The position numbers and the translations under genes were made by a program. DNA of 6,746 nt, taken from positions 1 to 6,746 of the forward strand of contig CAYZFR010000209.1 of the NCBI GenBank assembly GCA_964477875.1, given 5' to 3'. Below are positions 1 through 6,155 of this stretch, piece by piece. The DNA is from Kuafuiihalomonas sp964477875. GTDB taxonomy: Bacteria; Myxococcota; Kuafuiibacteriia; Kuafuiibacteriales; Kuafuiibacteriaceae. The notes under the pieces were generated by a model that saw only the letters and a program-made list of their open reading frames with translations, was not told the origin of the DNA and searched no databases. The stretch's first letter is position 1. The number at the start of each line of letters is the position of its first letter.

Positions 1-2
1 CG

Positions 3-3000
3 TCAGCCCTGTCGGAGGACCTCGCCGAGGAAGTCGGCGATCGCCTGGACTTGGGGGGCCTGGAGCATCGTCGAGTGGCCGCCCGGGGCCTCGAAGACCC
101 GGACCGGTCCTTCGGTGACGCGACTCCAGCCGAAGTCGCGGTCGAGGTACCAGCTTCGCATGGGGAGATCAGGGCCCTCGTGGCTCGCGCCGGCAGCCAC
201 CACCCATACCGGGGCGCGCAGCATGCCTCGGAGCCGGTAGCGCGGCTCGGCGTAGGTGTAGATGCTGCGGGTGGTCAGGTCCCACAGAAAGTCTGGCTGG
301 TCGAGGCCTCGCTCCGCGTTTCGTGCGAAGGCGCCCACCCGGATCCGATCGGCGAGGCGCAGCAGTCGAGCCTCCGCTTCGTACTCGACGGTGTTGCGGA
401 GCTTGCGAAGGAAGGTGCGCACGCCGGACCGAAAATCGGAGCGCAGGGCCATGAGGGCCGAGCGTCCTCGGGCCGCCCGCATCCGGGCCTCGGCGTTGCG
501 CTGGGGCGCCCAGGGCACGCCGGCGTCGAGAGCGACGATGCTCGACACCTCTTCGCCTCGGCTCTCCAGCCGCCGGGCGACCTCCATCGCGATGACCGCG
601 CCGGCGCACAGGCCAGTGAGGTCGTAGGGCCCCGAGGGCTGCGCCTGGCGGATCCTTTTCTCGTACGCTTCGGCCATGGCTTCGATGCTGGTGTGGACGC
701 AGGGAATGTGAGGGAGGCTCTCTGGCAACACCCCGACCAAGCCCAGTCCGGACGGCAGGGCCTCGGCCAATGCGCGGTAGGGAATGATCTCTCCGTCGCC
801 GTCGTGGATCGCGAAGAGGCGACGCGCGCCAGGGCGGAGCTCGACGAGGCCCTCGACCCGCGTCGATGGCGGGCTCGCCTGGAGGTGTCTGATGGGAGCG
901 ACCGCAGGGGCCGGGCTATCGGAGGGCGCCTCCGCCTCGGGCGCCGCCGAGTCACCGAGGGAGAGGGCCAGCTCCTCGATGGTCCGGTGGGTCATGACGG
1001 TGCTGACCGGAAGCCGGCGACCTGCCAGACCCTCCAGACCCCGCACGAAGGAGATGGCCGACATCGAGGTTCCGCCGGCCTCGAAGAAGTCGATGTCCCG
1101 TGAGACCTGGTCGAGCGGAAGCTCGAGCGCTTCGGCCCACAGCCGGCCAATCTCCCGCTCCGTCGAGGTGGCCGGCGGCTGGATTGAACGGGGCCCCGCT
1201 GGCAGGGGCTCGGGAAGGGCCTGGCGGTCGACCTTTCCCGTCGGCCCAACCGGGAACGCGTCGACATGGATCCATTGCGAGGGGACCATGTACGAAGGAA
1301 GTCGCTCGGCGGCCGTGCGTCGCATGATCGGCTCGACATCGTCACGGCCGGTCCAATAAGCGCGCAGCTTGGCGTCGTTGGCGCTCCGGTTCGCGACGAC
1401 CACGGCTTCCGCTACGCCGTCCACCGCCCGCAAGGTGGTCTCGATCTCGGGGAGCTCGATTCGAAGGCCGCGCACCTTCACCTGGAAGTCGTTCCGCCCC
1501 AGGTAGCTCAGGCGGCCGTCGCGCCGCGCTCGCACGAGGTCGCCGCTCGCATACAGGCGGGTACCGTCCTCGGGGTGCAGGATGAAGCGTTCCGCCGTCC
1601 GCTCCGGATCCTCGAAGTAGCCCTGGGCCAACAGCCCCCCCCCGATGTACAGCTCGCCCACCGAGCCCACGGGCACCGGCCGGAGCTTGGCGTCGAGGAC
1701 GTGGAGCTCGGCGTGGGGGACGGGACCGCCGATCGTGGTCGGTCCGTCGTCCACCACGTCGTAGCTGGCGAAGACGGTCGACTCGGTGGGCCCGTATCCA
1801 TTGATGACCATCTGGCACCGTGCCCGCATCGCGTCGGCCAGATCCCGTGGCAGGGGCTCACCGGCCGTGACGGCCCGCAGTCGATCTTTGGTCTGGGGGT
1901 CCCAGCCAGCATCGACCAGAAGTCGGTGCGTCGTCGGCGTGGCGTCGAAGAGGGTCGTCTCGGGAGCTTCGAGCTTGGCTCGCAGCAGTCTCGGGTCCCG
2001 AAGATCCTCGTCGCTCGCGATCCGCACCGACGCTCCCGCCGCCAGCGGGGAGAAGATCTCGAACACCGAGATGTCGAAGGTGAAGGTGGTGGCGGCCAGC
2101 ATCTGGTCGTCGGGTTGGATGCGGGGGATGTCGACCCAAGCGCCCACGAGCCGGGACATGGTCCGGTGCTCGATGGCGACGCCCTTCGGAACGCCGGTCG
2201 AGCCGGAAGTGAAGATGACGTAGGCGAGATCTTCGGGCTTTGGATGAGGGAGGGAAGAGGCGCTCGGGCTCTGCAGCGTCTTGCCCTCGACCACGTCGAC
2301 CTCGGCTGGCGGCATGCCTTCGGCTGCCCCCAGAACGAGGACCGGGCGGGCCTGCTCCAGGATGGTGCGCTTTCGCTCCGGGGGGTGCCGGGGATCGAGG
2401 GGAACGTAGGCCGCACCCGCCCGGAGGATGGCGAGCAGATCGACGACGGTGGAGGCGCAGCGTGGCGCGTGGACCGCGACAAGGTCGCCGGATCCGATCC
2501 CGCGAGCCATGAGCCCCTGGGCTCGGCACCGGCTGTCGGTGTCGAGCTCGGCGTATGTCCAGCGCGCCTCGTCGTCCAGGAGGGCGAGGCGCTCGGGGTG
2601 GCGTTCGACCGCGGCCTCGAAGCGCGCCACGCAGCTCGGGGGCCCGTCGGGGGGCGGCGGCGGCCGAAGCCCGGCCAGGATGGGCGCGTCGGAAGGAGCG
2701 ACCGCGTCCAGCCGGTCCACGGGGAGCTCGGGCTGTGCGACCACCTGCCGGGCCAGGTGGACGAAGAGCTCGCCCCAGGACTCGATGGTCCGGTCATCGA
2801 AGAGAGTGCGGTTGTGGGACCACTGAAGAACCGCCCTCTCTCGGGTGGTCTCGATGTTGAGGAACACCTCGAAGTTCTCAAACACCCGCGGAACGGGTTG
2901 GTAGCCCACGCGCTCGACGCCGTAGTCCAGGTTCTCCATCGCCGGGTCGATGTTGAAGGCGACGGGGATGAGCGGGATGCGGGAAGGATCGAAGCCGAGC

Positions 3001-4034
3001 TGCAGTCGGTCCACGACCTCCTGGAAGGTCGCGTCTCCGTGCTCCTGGGCGTCGAGCACCCGGGCCTTTACGTTCCTCAGGTTGTCGATGAAGGATGCCT
3101 CTCCCTGAACGCGCAGTCGCAAGGGGAGGGTCTGGACGCAGTGTCCGACCAAGCCTGGCAGGCCGGCCCGAGGCTGTCCCGCCAAAGGGAGACCGAGCAG
3201 GAAGTCGCTCCTGCCCGCCACCCGGGCGACGAGAATGGCGAAGAGGGCCTGGAGGGTGGCCACGGTGGACGCGCCGTTTTTGGCGCCGAGGCTGCGAAGC
3301 TTCGCGAAGAGCTCGGGATCCAAAGTCTGAAACCAGACCCGAGACTCGAAGCTGCGAAGCGGAGGACGCTCCCGGTCGGTCGGTAGCTCGAGGACGGGGG
3401 GGCGAGGACCGAGCTGCTCCAGCCACCAGGGGACGTCTTTGCCGTCCGAACGGCGGAGGGAGGACAGGTAGTCGAAGAAGCTGGGCGCCGGCTCCAGGTC
3501 GGGGACGCGACCTTCGAGCTCCGAGCGGTACAGTTCGTCCAGCTCGGCGAGGACGACGCCGAAGGACCAACCGTCGAGAACGGCATGGTGCCCGGCCAAG
3601 AACACGCGGGTGCGCAGAGGACCTTCGCGCCACAGGACGGGCCGAAACAGAGGTCCGCCGGCGAGGTCGAAGGGCTCGGTCACGAGCTCCTGGCGAAGCG
3701 CCTGCAGCTGGCGCTCGGCCTCTTCCGGCGAAGCGCCGGAGAGATCTCTATGTCGCAGCTCCAGCTCGGCGCCGGCGGCGGCGAGGAGGAAGCGACCGTT
3801 CTCGTCGAAGCGGCAGCGCATCCCGTCGTGTCTTCGCCACAAGCTTCGCAGAGCTCGCTCCATGGCGGCTGCGTCCACGGGGCCCTCCAGGACCAGCTCC
3901 AGCGCTTCGTTGAAGCCGAGGTTGCTCTGCGGTGAGAGCCGAGAGGCGAGCCAGAGCTCGTACAGAGCCAAGCTGAGCGGGGCGGCGGACGTGAGCTCCC
4001 CGCCGGCGAAGGGATCGTGTTCGACCGGCTCCAT
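3..4034 (-). CDS. Single-module non-ribosomal peptide synthetase, C-A-PCP-TE
   Basis: A complete 1343-residue NRPS module that should activate one amino acid, condense it with a donor acyl or peptidyl thioester and release the product. Seen in order: condensation domain (about 17-440) with the HHxxxDG motif at 149-155 (catalytic His150); adenylation domain (about 465-940) with FTSGSTGVPKG at 608-618, GYGPTE at 746-751, SGD at 830-832 and the A10 lysine K934; carrier domain (about 955-1025) with GGTS and phosphopantetheine serine S990; an Ala/Pro-rich linker; thioesterase (about 1063-1343). The specificity pocket reads D-I-F-T-V-A-G-V-F-K by my alignment to GrsA; the leading Asp supports an alpha-amino acid, and resemblance to Phe-type codes is only partial. 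The thioesterase nucleophile is Cys1143 in GLCAG, with Asp1170 and His1320 completing the triad. There is no epimerase, methyltransferase or obvious docking segment. ATG at 4034 has a GGAGGA ribosome site 5 nt upstream. It lies 60 bp after the DUF779 gene. The family call is secure; substrate and product are unknown. Confidence 0.96.
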   Translation of the reverse strand: MEPVEHDPFAGGELTSAAPLSLALYELWLASRLSPQSNLGFNEALELVLEGPVDAAAMERALRSLWRRHDGMRCRFDENGRFLLAAAGAELELRHRDLSGASPEEAERQLQALRQELVTEPFDLAGGPLFRPVLWREGPLRTRVFLAGHHAVLDGWSFGVVLAELDELYRSELEGRVPDLEPAPSFFDYLSSLRRSDGKDVPWWLEQLGPRPPVLELPTDRERPPLRSFESRVWFQTLDPELFAKLRSLGAKNGASTVATLQALFAILVARVAGRSDFLLGLPLAGQPRAGLPGLVGHCVQTLPLRLRVQGEASFIDNLRNVKARVLDAQEHGDATFQEVVDRLQLGFDPSRIPLIPVAFNIDPAMENLDYGVERVGYQPVPRVFENFEVFLNIETTRERAVLQWSHNRTLFDDRTIESWGELFVHLARQVVAQPELPVDRLDAVAPSDAPILAGLRPPPPPDGPPSCVARFEAAVERHPERLALLDDEARWTYAELDTDSRCRAQGLMARGIGSGDLVAVHAPRCASTVVDLLAILRAGAAYVPLDPRHPPERKRTILEQARPVLVLGAAEGMPPAEVDVVEGKTLQSPSASSLPHPKPEDLAYVIFTSGSTGVPKGVAIEHRTMSRLVGAWVDIPRIQPDDQMLAATTFTFDISVFEIFSPLAAGASVRIASDEDLRDPRLLRAKLEAPETTLFDATPTTHRLLVDAGWDPQTKDRLRAVTAGEPLPRDLADAMRARCQMVINGYGPTESTVFASYDVVDDGPTTIGGPVPHAELHVLDAKLRPVPVGSVGELYIGGGLLAQGYFEDPERTAERFILHPEDGTRLYASGDLVRARRDGRLSYLGRNDFQVKVRGLRIELPEIETTLRAVDGVAEAVVVANRSANDAKLRAYWTGRDDVEPIMRRTAAERLPSYMVPSQWIHVDAFPVGPTGKVDRQALPEPLPAGPRSIQPPATSTEREIGRLWAEALELPLDQVSRDIDFFEAGGTSMSAISFVRGLEGLAGRRLPVSTVMTHRTIEELALSLGDSAAPEAEAPSDSPAPAVAPIRHLQASPPSTRVEGLVELRPGARRLFAIHDGDGEIIPYRALAEALPSGLGLVGVLPESLPHIPCVHTSIEAMAEAYEKRIRQAQPSGPYDLTGLCAGAVIAMEVARRLESRGEEVSSIVALDAGVPWAPQRNAEARMRAARGRSALMALRSDFRSGVRTFLRKLRNTVEYEAEARLLRLADRIRVGAFARNAERGLDQPDFLWDLTTRSIYTYAEPRYRLRGMLRAPVWVVAAGASHEGPDLPMRSWYLDRDFGWSRVTEGPVRVFEAPGGHSTMLQAPQVQAIADFLGEVLRQG

Positions 4035-4050
4035 GGCGTTCCTCCATGGA
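4030..4050 (-). promoter_or_regulatory. NRPS ribosome-binding site within a potential 7-bp hairpin
   Basis: On the minus strand, GGAGGA (4045-4040) lies 5 nt before the ATG at 4034, which fixes the NRPS start. The same stretch forms a perfect inverted repeat, TCCATGG (4050-4044) and CCATGGA (4036-4030), around a 7-nt loop. The start codon is in one arm and the Shine-Dalgarno straddles the other arm and the loop, so the hairpin could reduce initiation. An out-of-frame ATG at 4047 sits in the upstream arm. The ribosome site is well supported; a regulatory role for the hairpin is inference. Confidence 0.55.
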
Positions 4051-4094
4051 TGACCGGAACCGAACCGCGTCGCAACAGCGAGCTTGGGAGCTCC

Positions 4095-4469
4095 TCATGA
4101 ACCTCGGGTGGGTTCCGGGAGCGCGGCCAGCTCTTCTTCCGAGAACACCCGAGAGCGGGTGAGGAAACGTAGGCCTTCCGGGGCCTCGAGCGAGAAGCCC
4201 GCGCCCCGGCCCGGGACGGCGTCGATGATGAGCTGGGTGTGTTTCCAAAGCTCGAACTGTCGGCCGCCGATGTAGACGGCGCAGCCCTCGACTTCGCCCA
4301 GCTTCACGTCTCGGCTTCCGACCTTGAAGTCGTGGGTGGGGTAGCACATGGGCGCACTCCCGTCGCAGCAGCCACCGGACTGATGGAAGAGGAGGTCGCC
4401 GTGGACCGCCTGCAGCCGACGGATCAGCTCGCAGGCGGTCTCGGTAGCCTTCACACGTGGTTCGGCCAA
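4095..4469 (-). CDS. DUF779 family protein, partner of aldehyde dehydrogenase
   Basis: A 124-residue protein matching the DUF779 family, whose genes often sit beside AldB/ExaC-type aldehyde dehydrogenases. Its biochemical role is not known to me. The most striking segment is HQSGGCCDGSAPMCYP at 29-44, with His29, Cys34, Cys35 and Cys42 in a glycine-rich setting that might bind metal or be redox active; this is inference. A second family-like block, YIGGRQFELWKHTQ, is at 66-79. No signal peptide or membrane segment is seen, so it is probably cytoplasmic. The frame stays open upstream to 4640, but that extension lies inside the dehydrogenase gene and looks like out-of-frame coding. I chose TTG at 4469 because AAGGAG lies 7 nt before it and homology begins there. 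The gap to the dehydrogenase stop is 11 nt, so translational coupling is likely. Confidence 0.88.
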   Translation of the reverse strand: MAEPRVKATETACELIRRLQAVHGDLLFHQSGGCCDGSAPMCYPTHDFKVGSRDVKLGEVEGCAVYIGGRQFELWKHTQLIIDAVPGRGAGFSLEAPEGLRFLTRSRVFSEEELAALPEPTRGS

Positions 4470-4476
4470 GTCAGGG

Positions 4477-4482
4477 CTCCTT
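4477..4482 (-). promoter_or_regulatory. Ribosome-binding site deciding the TTG start of the DUF779 gene
   Basis: AAGGAG on the minus strand overlaps the TAA stop of the aldehyde dehydrogenase gene and lies 7 nt before TTG at 4469. It is a near-perfect Shine-Dalgarno at good spacing. It supports the short 124-residue reading and suggests that ribosomes ending the dehydrogenase re-initiate on the DUF779 protein. Confidence 0.75.
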
Positions 4483-5983
4483 AGAAGAAGCCCATCGGCT
4501 TCGGGTCGTAGCTGACCAGCAGGTTCTTGGTCTGCTGATAGTGGGCCAGCATCATTCGGTGGTTCTCCCGACCGATCCCGGACTGCTTGTACCCGCCGAA
4601 CGCCGCATGGGCTGGGTAGAGATGGTAGCAGTTGGTCCACACCCGACCCGCTTGAATCTCGCGTCCTGCCTTATAGGCCGTGCGGCCATCGCGGCTCCAC
4701 ACCCCGGCCCCGAGCCCGTACAGCGTATCGTTCGCGATCCTCATCGCGTCGTCGAAGCCCTCGAAGGAGGTCACCGACACCACCGGTCCGAAGATCTCCT
4801 CCTGGAAAACTCGCATCTCGTTGCTGCCCTGAAAGACGGTCGGCTGCACGTAGTAGCCGCCCTGGGCTTCGCCGCCGACGTCGGCCCGTTCTCCACCGGC
4901 CAGCACCTTGGCGCCCTCCTGCTTCCCGATGTCGATGTAGGCCAAGATCTTCTCCAGCTGGTCCGTCGAGGCCTGGGCGCCGACCATGGTGTCGGTGTCC
5001 AGCGGGTTTCCGGTCTTGATCTTCTTCACCCGCTCCAAGGCTTGCTCCATGAAGGTGCCGTAGATCTTCTTGTCCACCAGGGCCCGGGACGGGCAGGTGC
5101 AGACCTCGCCTTGATTGAGGGCGAACATCGCGAAGCCTTCCAGGCACTTCTGCCGGAAGTCGTCGTCCTTGTCGAAGCAGTCGGCGAAGAAGACGTTCGG
5201 AGACTTGCCGCCCAGCTCCAGCGTCACTGGGATCAGATTCTCGGAGGCGTACTGCATGATGAGGCGACCGGTGGTGGTCTCGCCGGTGAAGGCGACCTTG
5301 GACACCCGGTCGCTCGAAGCGAGCGGCTTTCCGGCCTCGACGCCGAAGCCATTGACCACGTTCAGGACGCCCTCGGGCAGATGCTCGCCCACCAGCTTCA
5401 TCAGCTCGAGGATGCCCACCGGCGTTTGCTCGGCCGGCTTGAGCACGACGGCGTTACCCGCCGCCAGCGCCGGCGCCAGCTTCCAGGCCGCCATCAGAAT
5501 CGGGAAGTTCCAGGGGATGATCTGGCCCACCACGCCCAGAGGCTCGTTGATGTGGTAGGCGACGGTGTTCTCGTCGAGTTCCGAGAGCGTGCCCTCTTGG
5601 GACCGGATGCAGCCGGCAAAGTAGCGGAAGTGGTCGATGGCGAGGGGGATGTCGGCGGCGAGGGTCTCGCGGATCGGCTTGCCATTGTCCCAGGTCTCGA
5701 TGACGGCGAGCTTTTCCAGGTTCGCCTCCATCGTGTCGGCGATCTTGTTCAGGATGTTGGCCCGCTCGGTGGGAGTCGTCTTGCCCCAGGCCGGTGCGGC
5801 CTCATGGGCGGCGTCGAGGGCGTGCTCGATGTCCTGCGCGTTGGAGCGCGGGATCTCGCAAGTGGTCTTGCCGTTCACGGGGCTCGGGTTCTCGAAGTAT
5901 TGCCCGCTCTTCGGCTCCGTCCACTTTCCGCCGATGTAGTTCTGGTACCGAGAGTCGAGTTTGGGTGCGTCGTATTTGGTCAT
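4481..5983 (-). CDS. NAD(P)+ aldehyde dehydrogenase, AldB/ExaC/AcoD subfamily
   Basis: A 500-residue cytoplasmic aldehyde dehydrogenase that oxidises an aldehyde, most likely acetaldehyde or another short aldehyde, to the acid using NAD(P)+. All core residues are visible: Asn159 in PWNF, Lys182 in LKPAE, the cofactor loop FTGETTTG at 232-239, general base Glu256 in LELGGK, nucleophile Cys295 in NQGEVCTCPSR (290-300) and Glu396 in EEIFGP. The GEVCTCPSR form, the ending SYDPKPMGFF and the length (relatives are about 500-506 residues) point to the AldB/ExaC/AcoD/ThcA group used in ethanol, acetoin or xenobiotic aldehyde oxidation. The ATG at 5983 is chosen because AAGGAG lies 6 nt upstream and MTKYDAP resembles the family N-terminus; a longer reading from TTG at 6055 would overlap the likely promoter. 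It is followed 11 nt later by the DUF779 gene, its usual partner. Substrate within the subfamily is not determined. Confidence 0.96.
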   Translation of the reverse strand: MTKYDAPKLDSRYQNYIGGKWTEPKSGQYFENPSPVNGKTTCEIPRSNAQDIEHALDAAHEAAPAWGKTTPTERANILNKIADTMEANLEKLAVIETWDNGKPIRETLAADIPLAIDHFRYFAGCIRSQEGTLSELDENTVAYHINEPLGVVGQIIPWNFPILMAAWKLAPALAAGNAVVLKPAEQTPVGILELMKLVGEHLPEGVLNVVNGFGVEAGKPLASSDRVSKVAFTGETTTGRLIMQYASENLIPVTLELGGKSPNVFFADCFDKDDDFRQKCLEGFAMFALNQGEVCTCPSRALVDKKIYGTFMEQALERVKKIKTGNPLDTDTMVGAQASTDQLEKILAYIDIGKQEGAKVLAGGERADVGGEAQGGYYVQPTVFQGSNEMRVFQEEIFGPVVSVTSFEGFDDAMRIANDTLYGLGAGVWSRDGRTAYKAGREIQAGRVWTNCYHLYPAHAAFGGYKQSGIGRENHRMMLAHYQQTKNLLVSYDPKPMGFF

Positions 5984-5989
5984 GGAGGT

Positions 5990-5995
5990 CTCCTT
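5990..5995 (-). promoter_or_regulatory. Ribosome-binding site of the aldehyde dehydrogenase gene
   Basis: AAGGAG on the minus strand lies 6 nt before ATG at 5983. It selects this start over the in-frame TTG at 6055, which has no comparable site. Confidence 0.75.
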
Positions 5996-6002
5996 GCCTT
6001 TC

Positions 6003-6021
6003 AAGGCGCCCGACGCGCCTT
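6003..6021. repeat. Inverted repeat in the dehydrogenase leader
   Basis: Perfect 7-bp arms AAGGCGC and GCGCCTT separated by 5 nt, ending 19 nt before the dehydrogenase ATG. If the sigma-54 element upstream is real, transcription would start near 6017, inside this repeat. It could be an operator or a leader hairpin, or chance in GC-rich DNA. No T-run follows it, so it is not an intrinsic terminator. Confidence 0.35.
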
Positions 6022-6027
6022 CGGTTT

Positions 6028-6043
6028 GGCAATCGGTGTACCC
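6028..6043 (-). promoter_or_regulatory. Candidate sigma-54 (-24/-12) promoter for the aldehyde dehydrogenase operon
   Basis: The minus strand reads GGGTACA-CCGA-TTGCC, compared with the sigma-54 consensus TGGCACG-N4-TTGCW. The invariant GG and GC dinucleotides have the required 10-nt spacing, TTGC is exact and the AC of the -24 box is kept. It starts 60 bp upstream of the ATG, which gives a leader of about 34 nt. Related acetaldehyde dehydrogenase genes are in some bacteria controlled by sigma-54 with AcoR-like activators, so the context fits. No better sigma-70-like pair was seen in this interval. The -24 box has three mismatches, so this remains a candidate. Confidence 0.4.
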
Positions 6044-6065
6044 CTGCAAATCCAAAACAACGCAG

Positions 6066-6078
6066 CGCGTCTGACGCG
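6066..6078. promoter_or_regulatory. 13-bp palindrome upstream of the dehydrogenase promoter, possible operator
   Basis: CGCGTC-A-GACGCG is a perfect 6-bp inverted repeat with a 1-nt centre. It lies 22 bp upstream of the candidate -24 box and about 55 bp from the predicted transcription start. The symmetry is what a dimeric regulator would bind. No known regulator motif is recognised, and CG-rich composition raises the odds of chance palindromes. Confidence 0.3.
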
Positions 6079-6155
6079 GCGCGCGGAGGCTCTGTTGCGG
6101 ATGGGAAGCGCACAGGCGACCGGCGTCCGATGCGCGGGTGCGCCGGGGCGCGGCC

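Noticed and set aside
606..608. Thioesterase Cys1143 read as a sequencing error or inactivating mutation
   Set aside because: Asp and His of the triad are preserved at correct spacing, the reading frame is intact and Cys nucleophiles are known in NRPS thioesterases, so a genuine Cys-type enzyme is the simpler reading.
1266..3386. A 706-codon plus-strand open frame opposite the NRPS
   Set aside because: Antisense to the C and A domains, with low-complexity Arg/Gly/Val-rich translation and no domain similarity; a codon-bias shadow.
4470..4640. N-terminal extension of the DUF779 protein to 4640
   Set aside because: It overlaps the 3' end of the dehydrogenase gene in another frame, and homology plus an AAGGAG site support TTG at 4469.
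5984..6055. N-terminal extension of the dehydrogenase from TTG at 6055
   Set aside because: The added 24 residues do not look like family sequence, would overlap the sigma-54 candidate, and the ATG at 5983 has a far better ribosome site.
6140..6151. GCGCC-GG-GGCGC inverted repeat just after the DUF4259 stop as an intrinsic terminator
   Set aside because: Only 5-bp arms, a 2-nt loop that is too tight to fold fully, and no following T-run on the minus strand.
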